Source: Salinicoccus sp. RF5 (GTDB lineage: Bacteria > Bacillota > Bacilli > Staphylococcales > Salinicoccaceae). Taken from it: a stretch of DNA of 64,000 nt. Of this stretch, positions 1 to 8,598 are shown piece by piece. Made by a program: the position numbers and the translations under genes. Location of the stretch: positions 930,001 to 994,000 of the forward strand of contig NZ_JAJGRC010000001.1 of assembly GCF_020786625.1 (NCBI RefSeq), given 5' to 3'. Under the pieces are notes generated by a model. The model made no database searches and had not been told where the DNA came from. It saw only the letters and a program-made list of their open reading frames with translations. How positions within the stretch are numbered: the first letter of the stretch is position 1; each line of letters begins with the position of its first letter.

Positions 1-989
1 TCTTTGTAGGACCTTCAGGCTGTGGAAAATCGACGACTCTCAGAATGCTGGCAGGACTTGAAGAGATTTCATCTGGGGAAATTTGGATTGAGAATAAGAA
101 GGTCAATAACGTGGAACCGAAAAACAGGGATATTTCCATGGTGTTCCAAAACTATGCACTTTATCCGCACATGAACGCCTATGACAATATGGCATTCTCA
201 CTCAAACTCCGTAAAACGGATAAAAAGGAAATTGAACGAAAGGTGATGGAAGCAGCAAATATACTCGGTATTACCGAACTCCTTGAGAAGAAACCAAAAG
301 CGATGTCCGGTGGTCAGAGGCAGCGGATTGCCCTTGGCAGGAGCATCGTAAGGGATCCTGCTGTATTCCTTATGGATGAACCCCTATCTAACCTCGATGC
401 CAAACTTCGTGTTCAGATGAGGTCCGAGCTAACCAAACTGCACAAGAACTTAAATGCCACTGTCGTTTATGTTACCCATGATCAGACGGAAGCGATGACA
501 ATGGCAAGCCGTATCGTTGTATTGAATGCTGGGGAGATTCAACAAGTCGGTGCACCTCGCGACATATACGAAAATCCAAGAAACAGATTCGTCGCAGAGT
601 TCATCGGCAGTCCTTCCATGAATGTCGTCGAGGTGGAGCTCGAGGGGAACACCATCAAATGGGGAGACTTCAGAATAGAGATTCCGAAAGGTAAATTGAA
701 TAAGATTAAAGATTACAACAAGGACCGTATGCTCCTCGGCATCCGGCCGGAAGATATACACGATGAACCGATTTTCATGGAGAACACAACCAACAACAAG
801 ATCAACCTGAAGATCGATACGGTTGAGCTTCTAGGTGCAGAAACGATCATCTTTGGAAGGGTCAATGGGGACGAAGTAAAAGTGAAGCTGGATTCAAGAT
901 TCGAATATACAGTGGGGGATAAAATCGAACTTGCAATCGATCAGAACAAGATGTCATTCTTCGACATCGATACTGAGGAAGCCTTATGA
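1..989 (+). CDS. Sugar ABC transporter ATP-binding protein (MsmX/UgpC-like), 5' truncated by window edge
   Basis: ATPase subunit of a carbohydrate ABC importer; in Firmicutes this family (MsmX/MsmK/UgpC) often energises several sugar permeases. The reading frame is open from base 3, so the N-terminus lies outside the window. The Walker A motif GPSGCGKST is encoded at about 9-35, the signature SGGQRQR at about 306-326, the Walker B end FLMDEP near 366-383, and the switch His in VTHDQ near 471-485. The remaining third is a TOBE-type regulatory domain including the family-typical GIRPEDI. The stop overlaps the next start as ATGA, so it is translationally coupled to the mutarotase. The transported sugar cannot be told from this subunit. 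Confidence 0.93.
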   Translation, partial: FVGPSGCGKSTTLRMLAGLEEISSGEIWIENKKVNNVEPKNRDISMVFQNYALYPHMNAYDNMAFSLKLRKTDKKEIERKVMEAANILGITELLEKKPKAMSGGQRQRIALGRSIVRDPAVFLMDEPLSNLDAKLRVQMRSELTKLHKNLNATVVYVTHDQTEAMTMASRIVVLNAGEIQQVGAPRDIYENPRNRFVAEFIGSPSMNVVEVELEGNTIKWGDFRIEIPKGKLNKIKDYNKDRMLLGIRPEDIHDEPIFMENTTNNKINLKIDTVELLGAETIIFGRVNGDEVKVKLDSRFEYTVGDKIELAIDQNKMSFFDIDTEEAL

Positions 990-1999
990 AAGTCGATATA
1001 GTAAGCTCTTTCACCGAAGAGGAGAAAGAACTGACAACAATAACCATTTCAAATAAGGGGAAAAGTGTCACACTCCTCAATTTCGGTGCACGCATCACCA
1101 GCTGGGTTGTACCTGACAAGGACGGTACATTTGAAGATATAGTGCTCGGGCACGAAGCCCCTCACGATTACCTCACCAACCCCTACTACTTCGGAGCGGC
1201 AATTGGGAGAGTGGCCGGCAGAATCAGGGATGGTAAAGCACAGCTTGAAAAGCAAACCCTAGACCTCACCAAAAATGATGATGGCAACCATCTTCATGGA
1301 GGAAACTACGGCTTTGATCGTCTATTCTATACTTATGACATCATTCAGAATGACAATGCCGTCACCATACATTTCAGCAGCAGACTGGAACATATGTCAG
1401 ATGGTTACCCAGGCAATCTGGACATCAAGATTTCCTACACGTATACGATCGATGACCTTCTCATCATTGATTACACTCTCTCAACAGATCAGGATACACT
1501 GGTCAACCCGACAAATCATATGTATATAAACCTCAATGGGAACCTGAAATGCGACATATTGAATCATCGTATGAATTTGGGTGGAAAGAAGTTCGGAACA
1601 GTTGATGAATCCGTTATGCCAACAAGTAAAAATGGTATAATTGAAAGCAGTAACGAAATACTACCACTTGCTGATATCATCAAATCAGACAATCCTCAGT
1701 TCAAACAGTTCAATGGCCTTGACCATCCATTCATAATTGAAGACGAACGACTGATAGTACAGACGCAAAACGGCAGAACTCTCAGTGTAGAAACTGAAGA
1801 TCCTGTCGTGGTGATATTCACTTGCAATGATTTTGATTTTAAAGATTCATCAGAAAAACATTTTTATCAGCATTGTGGACTGACATTGGAAGCACAACTG
1901 CCTCCGGATGACATCAATAGTAATCCTGCTTCAAAGACAATACTTAAGGCTGGAAAAACATTCAAAAAGCGCACAGCATATCAATTCAATATACAATGA
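986..1999 (+). CDS. galM: Aldose 1-epimerase (galactose mutarotase family)
   Basis: Interconverts alpha and beta anomers of a hexose in the cytoplasm, feeding sugar catabolism. The 337-residue length fits the family. Motifs in order are GRVAGRI (74-80), NHLHGG with His104, NPTNHMY with His178 (the usual catalytic acid), LDHPF with Asp246, and LEAQ with Glu302 (the usual catalytic base), followed by PPDD. The start overlaps the upstream ATPase stop (ATGA), and a ROK regulator follows after 16 bp, so the three genes look like one sugar-utilisation operon. The sugar could be galactose, xylose or another aldose; the sequence does not decide this. Confidence 0.93.
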   Translation: MKVDIVSSFTEEEKELTTITISNKGKSVTLLNFGARITSWVVPDKDGTFEDIVLGHEAPHDYLTNPYYFGAAIGRVAGRIRDGKAQLEKQTLDLTKNDDGNHLHGGNYGFDRLFYTYDIIQNDNAVTIHFSSRLEHMSDGYPGNLDIKISYTYTIDDLLIIDYTLSTDQDTLVNPTNHMYINLNGNLKCDILNHRMNLGGKKFGTVDESVMPTSKNGIIESSNEILPLADIIKSDNPQFKQFNGLDHPFIIEDERLIVQTQNGRTLSVETEDPVVVIFTCNDFDFKDSSEKHFYQHCGLTLEAQLPPDDINSNPASKTILKAGKTFKKRTAYQFNIQ

Positions 2000-2015
2000 T
2001 TAAGGTGGAGTCAAA

Positions 2016-3161
2016 TTGGAAAGAGCAACATTTGAAAATATGAAAATGAGAAACAAGAACCTGGTACTGAACTATATTCGCAAAAATGACGGCATCAGCC
2101 GAGCAGAAATTGCCCAACAGACCGGTTTGACTCCTCCTACCGTAAGCTCACTTGTAAAAGTGCTGCTCGATGAAAATATAATCTATGAGTCAAGCATCGG
2201 TGCTTCGAAGGGCGGCAGAAAGCCTAGGTTACTGAAACTCAATGATGAAGATAACAAAGTCATCGGCATCTATATTGGACCGAAGACACTCGAAGCAGTA
2301 GTCACCAACTTGCGCGGTGATGTAGAAAGTGTAGAAAAGCACAGTATAGAAAGCTCCATTGATAAAAAAGCACTGAAAACACTCATTATCGATGTAATCC
2401 GACATGTAATGAAACCTTCACACAACTATCTTGGGATAGGCATAGCGATGCATGGTTTCGTCGATGTTGAAACAAACACATCCCTCTATGCGCCCCTATT
2501 GCTTAATATTAAAGGTTTCAATTTCAATTTCATTACAGAAACGTTCGGCATTCCCATCCATGTAGAAAATGATGTGCGATGTAAACTTTGGGGAGAGGTA
2601 TCTAAGATAGAATCAGATCATAACAACATCGTCTACATTAATCTTGGCCACGGTGTCGGTGGGGCCATCATGATCGATGGCCAGCTATATAATGGCAGTC
2701 ATAACCATGCCGGTGAAATTGGCCATTCAATCATCGAGGTCAATGGACGCCAATGCGAATGCGGCAGGAAAGGATGTCTTCAAGCCTATGTATCTGGACT
2801 GAGCATCGCAGATAGTGCCCAGCAGAAAAAGATCATAAGTGAAGGCGAAACAGCGAAAGAACTTCTCCGTCTGGCAGATCAAGGAGATGTTGAAGCTAAA
2901 GCACATATTTCTACCATAGGTACTTATCTTGGAACTTCCATCAATAATCAAATGAATATGTTGGATCCTGATCTCATCATACTGGGTGGCGGCATCAGTA
3001 ACCTCTACAGTCATTTTAAGGATGAGCTTCGTAAGACTATCGCAAATGAGAATGTCTCTACAAACTTTGGTACCCCTGAAATAAAAATTGGAGAAATCAA
3101 GGACTCAGCTTCTTCGCAAGGAGCGGCGTTACTGATTCTCGAACAGATATTCAATTCCTAA
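2016..3161 (+). CDS. ROK family transcriptional regulator (XylR/NagC-like)
   Basis: Probable sugar-responsive repressor. Residues 15-60 form a winged helix-turn-helix (ISRAEIAQQTGLTPPTVSSL). The rest is a ROK sugar-kinase fold with VENDVR (183-188), the glycine-rich GHGVGGAI (211-218), HAGEIGH (231-237) and the zinc motif CxCGxxGC (Cys247, Cys249, Cys254). An HTH plus ROK core is typical of repressors rather than free glucokinases. The start is TTG at 2016, preceded by AAGGTGGAG at 2002-2010 with 5-base spacing; later ATGs would cut into the HTH. It probably controls the operon it ends, but no operator is visible because the operon's upstream region is outside the window. Confidence 0.9.
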   Translation: MERATFENMKMRNKNLVLNYIRKNDGISRAEIAQQTGLTPPTVSSLVKVLLDENIIYESSIGASKGGRKPRLLKLNDEDNKVIGIYIGPKTLEAVVTNLRGDVESVEKHSIESSIDKKALKTLIIDVIRHVMKPSHNYLGIGIAMHGFVDVETNTSLYAPLLLNIKGFNFNFITETFGIPIHVENDVRCKLWGEVSKIESDHNNIVYINLGHGVGGAIMIDGQLYNGSHNHAGEIGHSIIEVNGRQCECGRKGCLQAYVSGLSIADSAQQKKIISEGETAKELLRLADQGDVEAKAHISTIGTYLGTSINNQMNMLDPDLIILGGGISNLYSHFKDELRKTIANENVSTNFGTPEIKIGEIKDSASSQGAALLILEQIFNS

Positions 3162-3179
3162 AATTTTGTCTAACAATCT

Positions 3180-3216
3180 TAAAGTCACACCATTAAAATT
3201 GATGGTGTGACTTTTT
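3180..3216 (+). terminator. Rho-independent terminator after the ROK gene
   Basis: A 12-bp stem AAGTCACACCAT / ATGGTGTGACTT with a short AT-rich loop is followed by TTTTTAT. It ends the sugar operon and may also slow transcription of the convergent DUF218 gene. Confidence 0.8.
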
Positions 3217-3225
3217 ATAGTGCCC

Positions 3226-3804
3226 CTACTCACTCCACCAGTATATCCCCATCCTGTACACCCACAGTTTGATGTATTCACTGTACCAGACATAGAAACC
3301 ATCGCCGCCTTCATGCCATCTGCCATCTTGGAAGGGCAGCGCCGATATATATTTGAAGTCGAAGCGGCCATCATTCAGCTTGTCATAGATGTACTTGGTG
3401 CGTTTGATGTGCCAGTCGCTCGTGACGATGAGTGCGGAGTCCATATCGCGCTGTTCCATGATGTCCATGGTTATTGTGGCTTTGGTGTATGTGCTGATCG
3501 CTTCGTATTCCAATATCAGTGTTTCTTCGGGGATGCCGTACTCCATTGCGAGTGCTGTACTCTGGTTGAGGTCGTCGGACTCGACAACTGGAATAATCAG
3601 GACATGATCTGCATAACCTTCGTAGTAGAGGTGTGCGGCCTGTTGCATCCTTGAGTCTTCGCCGTCTCCAAGCATTACAATCAGATCACTCTCTACAGGC
3701 TGATCCGTATAGCCGTGTTCAAAGCTGTCTATGATGGATACGACAATCAGCATCAATGAAATGCAGAACAGAATGATTAATATCCTTATTTTCATAATTT
3801 TCAT
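3226..3804 (-). CDS. DUF218 / YdcF-SanA-like membrane-anchored protein
   Basis: A 192-residue protein with one N-terminal membrane segment (about residues 4-24) followed by a DUF218 domain. Recognisable pieces are VMLGDGEDSRMQQA near the start of the domain, an internal EYEAISTYTKA stretch, and LIVTSDWHIKRT, the family's SDxxH-type motif. DUF218 proteins are linked to cell-envelope functions, with no firm reaction known here. The start at 3804 follows AGGAGG (complement of 3808-3814); an open frame continues upstream to 3987 but has no ribosome site and runs into the IS debris. It is convergent with the ROK gene. Confidence 0.75.
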   Translation of the reverse strand: MKIMKIRILIILFCISLMLIVVSIIDSFEHGYTDQPVESDLIVMLGDGEDSRMQQAAHLYYEGYADHVLIIPVVESDDLNQSTALAMEYGIPEETLILEYEAISTYTKATITMDIMEQRDMDSALIVTSDWHIKRTKYIYDKLNDGRFDFKYISALPFQDGRWHEGGDGFYVWYSEYIKLWVYRMGIYWWSE

Positions 3805-3891
3805 ATGTCCTCCTCGACGGGCAAATGATGCAGGTGCATCTCTTCCACCACCAGTTCTTCCAATCAGAACTGCATTCCAGACCTTTGTGAC

Positions 3892-3913
3892 TGCTAAACT
3901 AAACTGGACAGTT
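3892..3913. repeat. Candidate terminal inverted repeat of a decayed IS21-like element (left copy)
   Basis: TGCTAAACTAAACTGGACAGTT on the plus strand matches, at 19 of 22 positions, the minus-strand sequence at 6679-6658. Both begin with TG pointing outward, as IS21-family ends do. The 2.8 kb between them is now filled with other IS remnants. No clear target duplication flanks the pair. Assignment to IS21 is inference. Confidence 0.45.
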
Positions 3914-3983
3914 CGGCATGCGGACAAAATCTTAGACCAAATTGAGTAGTAGACAGTCGATGTATTCTTATAAGTTTCGTTTG

Positions 3984-4700
3984 TCAAAATAAGCTAGACA
4001 GTTCCTTATCACCCATGTAACTCAAAAACGCTTCCAACGGCGTACGATAGTTCGATGATTTTCTCGGTATGTGGTTTCTTCTTGCGGCAACAGATGAGAT
4101 AAAAGTCTGATCAACCGTGTTGAAATCCATATCTTTGGGCAGTCCATCTCTTCTGAGCAATCCATTTGAATGTTCGTTCAATCCCCGCTGGGACGGCGTC
4201 CCCGGGTCGGCAAAGTAGATGGACAGATCATTTCGATTGCTCATCGATCGCCAGTTGGAGAATTCCTTACCACAGTCGAAAGTGATCGATTTGAATAGGT
4301 TTCTCGGCACCCGATGACACCACGTGTTGATGGCGGTTTCGATATCCTTGGCCGTCCGGCCTTCGGGCTTTAGCGTAATGATGACCTTGGACAGGCGTTC
4401 AACCAGTGTGATGACGGCACTCATATGTCGCACACCGACGATGGTGTCCCCTTCGAGGTGGCCAAATTCATCATTGAACGCCGGGTAGTCATTTGTTCTT
4501 TGGGAAATGTTGCGCCTGAATGCCTGACGGCCCCGGCGTTCCTGATGGCCGTTCGGTTTTCGCTTGCCCTGCATCGGCAGTGTGGCTGCATCAAAAGCTT
4601 CCCGTTTGAACATCCGATACAGTGTACGGCCTGAACAGTCAAACGACATTTCCTGCCGACCGACGATGACATCCGGCGTCCAACCCTGCTTACGGCGCTG
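3984..4700 (-). pseudogene. IS30-family transposase remnant, 5' truncated
   Basis: The frame encodes the middle and C-terminal part of an IS30 transposase: a DVIVGRQ-type region, then the DDE catalytic core (HLEGDTIVG, ITFDCGKEFSN, YFADPGTPSQRGLNEHSNG) and the C-terminal NYRTPLEAF. The frame is open from a TAG just upstream of 4700, so the N-terminal HTH domain is missing. The 3' end carries the element's terminus (TAAGCTAGACAGTTCC on the plus strand near 3990), which is shared with the decayed copy at 15000. The DDE core looks intact, but without the DNA-binding part it should be inactive. Confidence 0.85.
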
Positions 4701-4706
4701 CTAAGT

Positions 4707-4768
4707 TACCATAAAAACGCGATTTACGATACCACGTAAATCGCGTTTGTCATTACCACTTAAATCGG
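4707..4768. repeat. Inverted and tandem repeats, possibly an IS21-type terminus
   Basis: A perfect 14-bp inverted repeat (4715-4728 with 4735-4748, 6-base loop) built on CGCGATTTACG lies within three loosely repeated units that start with TACCA at 4707, 4730 and 4754. ACCACGTAAATCG (4731-4743) and ACCACTTAAATCG (4755-4767) are 24 bases apart. Multiple short repeats of this kind are typical of IS21-family ends. There is no U-tract, so a terminator is unlikely. Confidence 0.4.
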
Positions 4769-4773
4769 TGTAT

Positions 4774-4820
4774 CTCTTGATAAATCATCCATTTTTCCAC
4801 TCCATGTTCTCCCCCTTTTG
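4774..4820 (-). repeat. Direct repeat copy 1; resembles the start of an IS21 istA gene
   Basis: This 47-base stretch is nearly identical to 6543-6589. On the minus strand it reads as a ribosome site (GGGGGAG), then GTG at 4800 and a short frame beginning MEKWMIYQEIHRFK before a stop, which resembles the start of IstA transposases. The two copies flank the ISL3 element and are much too long to be its target duplication. Confidence 0.45.
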
Positions 4821-4839
4821 TCAAGGGCAACTTAAAATT

Positions 4840-6521
4840 GGTTCTTACGCTAATTTGGTGAATATATGCGTATGTATTTAACTAATATCTCAATCATTTT
4901 TTAAATCAGGCTATTCTGTAAAGCATCCGCTGTCGTAACAATTTAAATCCTGCACGGCCATATATCATTCTTTTCAGTGTTTTCAGCCGGTTGACATTGC
5001 CTTCCACAAATCCATTACTCTCTGTGTACACGATGGCATTCACCATGGATTTGAAGTCACTGAGCAGTCTTCGGATGAAGTGTTTCGTCAATGGGTCCTT
5101 CCGCTCTTGCTCATAGAGTATCAGCTTGATAAATCCGGTATGGTCTTTCAGAACAATGGTTTCACGGAAGCCGGCGATGAATGCATAGACGGGCTGAATT
5201 TGTGGATATTTTTTCAAGACACGGTTGATGATTTCCCGTTCCGAATCGTCTTCCAGATGATTCTGCCAGAGGATACGGCGAATGTCCCGCCGGCTGTGAT
5301 ATTCAGTGTCCAATGGCGCTTTCGCCCGTTTTTTCTTCCGGAGCTCTACAATAAAGACTTTGACCGCGCCATATGCCCCTGTATAGCCGATGCCCTGGAG
5401 TTTCTCATAAATGATATGAACGGCATGCCCCGCAGCTTCCCAATCAATGATCTGCGTGTGATAGACATCCAACGGTTTGGCCCGTTTCTGTCTGGACGTG
5501 TCCGGTGGACCGGTCATCTCAAGGTAGCGTTTAACTGTCTTCCAATGCAGATTGAACTGCTTCGAAATCCGGGTGATCGAGTATCCATCCGCATAATATT
5601 TCTGAAGTATTTGGGCCTGCTCCCATTTGTTCCTGGCATTTTCTTTCTGCCGAAGTTCTGCTTTTGACTGCGTGCGAGATGGATCCGGCCGTGGCAGGTG
5701 TGTGCCCAAGTCAACGCGTGCAGGCAATATTTTCCGGATAATCTGGTCATGCAGAGACCATAGATTCTGAATCAGATGAAACCGGTCATGGATCTGAATG
5801 ACATTCGAAGCATGGGTAGAGATGACCTCCTGAAAACGGGGATACCGATCTCATGTAACGTGCGTCAGTTCCGGGTGACTGCCCAGCCAATCCGTCAGTG
5901 TCTCAGCTTCCCGATCGGGCAGGAGGTCGATGGGATGATGAGTCATGGCATCACAAATTAGGATGCCGTACCGGTGGCCTTTTTTCCAGGCGAAATCGTC
6001 AATGCCGATAAAAGGGGCTGTGTACCGTCGGCATCTCTGTTGTATGGATCAAACGGAGCAGTGTGTCATGACTCACCGGCATACCCAGCATTCGAGTGAC
6101 ATGTGCCGCCTCGATACAATTGGTGGAGAAAGCAATGACCCGGAGCGCAGCATCCAGACGGACCGTTCGCTGTCTATGGGGCAGGAGCCATTCGAAGCGT
6201 TCCGTAAACACTTTTGCTTCGCAGAAACTGTTTGTACAGAACCATTTGTGGGTTTTCAGATACAACTGGACAGACTTGCCCTGGATGGGCAAATCATCAA
6301 TAACCCGCATGTAGGCACTATGCCGCTTATGGGACCCGTACTGACACTTCGGACATCGGCCTGTTTTTGAAACTATTGTAACGACACAGGTCAATGTATT
6401 AGCATCTTCGATGCACGACAAGACAATCAGGCGAGAATCAAGATCAGCAAAGTGGGTATACATGACCATCATTCCTTTTTACTGATATATACCCCGTTCT
6501 CCCCAAATTAGCGTAAGAGCC
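4840..6521 (-). mobile_element. ISL3-family insertion sequence (inactivated)
   Basis: The element is bounded by matching inverted ends: GGTTCTTACGCTAATTTGGTGA from 4840 on the plus strand, and GGCTCTTACGCTAATTTGGGGA from 6521 on the minus strand (20 of 22 identical). Size, about 1.7 kb, and the single ISL3 transposase inside fit the family. An 8-bp target duplication is not evident (flanks CTTAAAATT and CTTTTATAA), which suggests rearrangement after insertion. Confidence 0.85.
4906..6472 (-). pseudogene. ISL3-family transposase, broken by a frameshift and a stop
   Basis: The N-terminal part (6472 down to about 6015) has the ISL3 zinc-binding pattern CPKCQYGSHKRHS and CTNSFCEAKVF. The frame then fails in a run of C and T near 6010-6020. 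One base shift restores IGIDDFAWKKGHRYG, the ISL3 catalytic start. The restored frame meets an in-frame TGA near 5852, just before DRYPRF, where the family usually has an Arg codon. Past it the frame continues as VIQIHDRFHL, an extra HTH (ITRISKQFNLHWKTVKRYL), and the C-terminal ESNGFVEGNVNRLKTLKR. At least two lesions therefore separate a once full-length protein of about 520 residues. Reads across both lesions would exclude assembly error. Confidence 0.88.
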
Positions 6522-6542
6522 CTTTTATAACTGCCATTTACA

Positions 6543-6589
6543 CTCTTGATAAATCATCCATTTTTCCACTCCATTTTCTCTCCCTTTCA
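6543..6589 (-). repeat. Direct repeat copy 2; resembles the start of an IS21 istA gene
   Basis: Nearly identical to 4774-4820. On the minus strand a GGGAGAG ribosome site precedes GTG at 6569 and a frame starting MEKWMIYQE, which stops after about 14 codons. Upstream on the same strand come the repeats and inverted end at 6633-6679, as expected for the left end of an IS21 element. Confidence 0.45.
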
Positions 6590-6632
6590 ATATACTCTGT
6601 CTCAGTATGCCGAAAAGTGATTTCTAGTTTGT

Positions 6633-6679
6633 AAACTGTTGAGTCTTAATTGTGGAAAACTGTTGAGTCTAGTTTAGCA
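6633..6679. repeat. Tandem 14-bp repeats and right copy of the IS21-like terminal repeat
   Basis: AAACTGTTGAGTCT occurs at 6633-6646 and again at 6657-6670, 24 bases apart. The outer copy runs into AGTTTAGCA, giving the inverted partner of the repeat at 3892-3913. Repeated subterminal motifs upstream of istA are a hallmark of IS21 elements. Confidence 0.45.
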
Positions 6680-6680
6680 A

Positions 6681-8336
6681 TTACAAAAGGCCCCTGAACA
6701 CTAAGAAGAATGGCGATTCATCCCGATAAGCGGATGAATCGCCATTCTTTGTGTCTGTTTTCAAAGCAGTGCGCATCATTTGGGTGAACTTCCGGAGGTT
6801 CGCGGCCAATAATGCGAGGCCGATTTCGATTTTCACTTTGCGTCTCCCGCGGAGTGAAAATCGCTTGAACGCCAAATTGGCCTTCAAATTGCCGAAATCC
6901 GTCTCGACATCCACCTTGCGCTGCTGATAGATGCTGCGGTGCCCTTCAATTGAAAGCTGCTTTTTCACCTGGACCCTGAAGTAGTCCAGGTTCATATTCT
7001 TTTGGATGCGCTTAGTGGTCTGCCTGTCGCTTTTGATACATATGTCATGGAGGGGGCATCCGGTACAGTCTGCTGACGCATACATTTAAATGCCCGGGGT
7101 TAGGCATATTTGTGGGTCCGATCGGAATAGCGTTCAAACTGGAGCGGCCGTCCGGGCAGATGTACATATCATTCCCCTCATCATACGTCCAGTTGTCCGG
7201 ATGCATTTCATCGGTTTGGTGACTCTGCTTCTATTCCTCATGGTATGTATTGTAGGGGATGAGCGCCGCCGTGCGGCCGTAGTCGTCCATGATCATCTCG
7301 TAGTTGGCTTCACTGCCATAGCCGGCATCGGCCACAATCTTTTCAGGCAAGTGCTGGAAATGTTCCAACATCGTATAGAGAAATGGCGGCAGGGTCCGGG
7401 TATCTTTCAGGTTGGGATAGAGATTAAAGCCTAAAACGAATTGATTGTTGGTCGCAATCTGCAGGTTGTAGCCGGCTTTCAGTTGACCATTCTGCATATG
7501 GTCCTCCTTCATGCGCATGAAGGTCGCATTGGGTCGGTTTTCGAGTATCTGTTGCGGTCACCGAGTATCTCCAATTGCTCGGTATATTTCAATTCCCGGT
7601 CCCGCAGGTCTGCACATTTCTTTTTGGTCTTTCGGATGACGGACCGTTCAGACCGGCGGGCTTTTCTCTCTTCCACGTCTTCCGTCGCATCGATGGTCTC
7701 CGTCATATCCGTTTCCACCGTCTCCAACGCCTGGTGCATCGTGTGCAGGTGATCGGCCGTCACGACGGCTTCCGACTCTTCAAGGAGGGCCGGCACGATC
7801 TGCTCTTCATACAGCGTTTAATACATCAGCTTCGATTGGGCCCGGAGTTTCTCCTGGTGTTTCTCGACACTTCTCCGAAAGACGAATGTATATTTGTTGG
7901 CATTGGCCTCGAGATTCGTACCATCGATGAAAATCGCATCCGTATCAATCAGCGCCTGGGCTTCCAGCTGCATTCTGAACTGGATGAACGCTTCCTGGAT
8001 CAGCGCATCCATGTGAGGATGCACCCGGAACCGGTTGATGGTCCGGTAGGAAGGCGTCTGGTTTTGAGCCAGCCACATCATCCGGACACTGTCTGTCAAC
8101 AGCGCTTCACTTTTGCGCCCAGATGTCATCGATTGTGTGTAGCTGCAGAGGATGATCTTCATCATCATTCTCGGATGGTACGACGTCGCACCGAAGGCAT
8201 GGTCAAAGGGCGTAAATTCAGTCTCCGGGATGCTTTCCACCAATGCATTGACGGCAAGGGCGATGTCATCTTCGGGTATGATGACTGCCAGATCGAGTGG
8301 CAGTGTCAGTTGGTTCATGGTATAATTTTTATACAT
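6681..8336 (-). pseudogene. IS1182-family transposase, multiply disrupted
   Basis: Reading from 8336 downward: the N-terminal part (MYKNYTMNQLTLPLDL, the ATSYHPRMMMKI block, PSYRTINRFR, FIDGTNLEANANKYTF) matches IS1182/IS1272-type transposases. An in-frame TAA near 7818 interrupts it; the same frame then continues as LYEEQIVPALLEE. A one-base loss near 7525 shifts the frame in PNATFMRMKEDHM. The next block (GQLKAGYNLQIATNNQF, IVADAGYGSEANYE) ends at a TAG near 7231. After at least one more frameshift near 7100-7150 the C-terminal part resumes (CTGCPLHDIC, ETDFGNLKANLAFKRFSLRG). The original protein would have been about 550 residues. This copy cannot make transposase. Confidence 0.88.
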
Positions 8337-8392
8337 AAGGCACCTCTTTTTCTGTTTGTGTGGTCACTTACATTATAAAGAGTGCCTTTTGG
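6686..8392 (-). mobile_element. IS1182-like element remnant (ends approximate)
   Basis: Extent is estimated from the transposase frame plus short AAAAGGC ends in opposite orientation near 6686 and 8390. An 18-bp perfect hairpin (6706-6723 with 6732-6749) lies in the 3' end of the transposase coding region. The outer hairpin at 8417-8458 lies just beyond the other end. Confidence 0.6.
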
Positions 8393-8416
8393 TTTGTCTT
8401 TCATTTATATACATAA

Positions 8417-8458
8417 GAATCCCCCGGGTTAAAATAAAAATTTTAACCCGGGGGATTC
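8417..8458. terminator. Perfect 19-bp hairpin between IS1182 remnant and capsule operon
   Basis: GAATCCCCCGGGTTAAAAT pairs perfectly with its complement across a 4-base AAAA loop. There is no good U-tract on either side, so it could be a strong terminator-like structure, an IS target hairpin, or both. The rest of the 8337-8598 gap holds a smaller hairpin (GGGACTTATGTCCC) and no gene. Confidence 0.5.
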
Positions 8459-8598
8459 TGCTTGGATTGGGACTTATGTCCCAGCCCCAACCATAACTGA
8501 TTCTTTTTTCACTGTCTACTTAACGGGGTTCAGTCCAATCAATCGCTATGGGGGCTAATAACGAAGTAATGAAAACTTCATTTCATTGTAAACACATT

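Noticed and set aside
3805-3987. N-terminal extension of the DUF218 protein
   Set aside because: The 61 extra residues have no ribosome site, precede the AGGAGG used at 3804, and run through the IS21-like terminal repeat.
6633-6679. Possible CRISPR-like repeats
   Set aside because: Only two 14-base copies with a 10-base gap and no cas genes; better explained as IS end repeats.
7575-8378. 267-residue plus-strand frame over the IS1182-like transposase
   Set aside because: Antisense to clear transposase blocks; a Phe/His/Arg-rich artefact.
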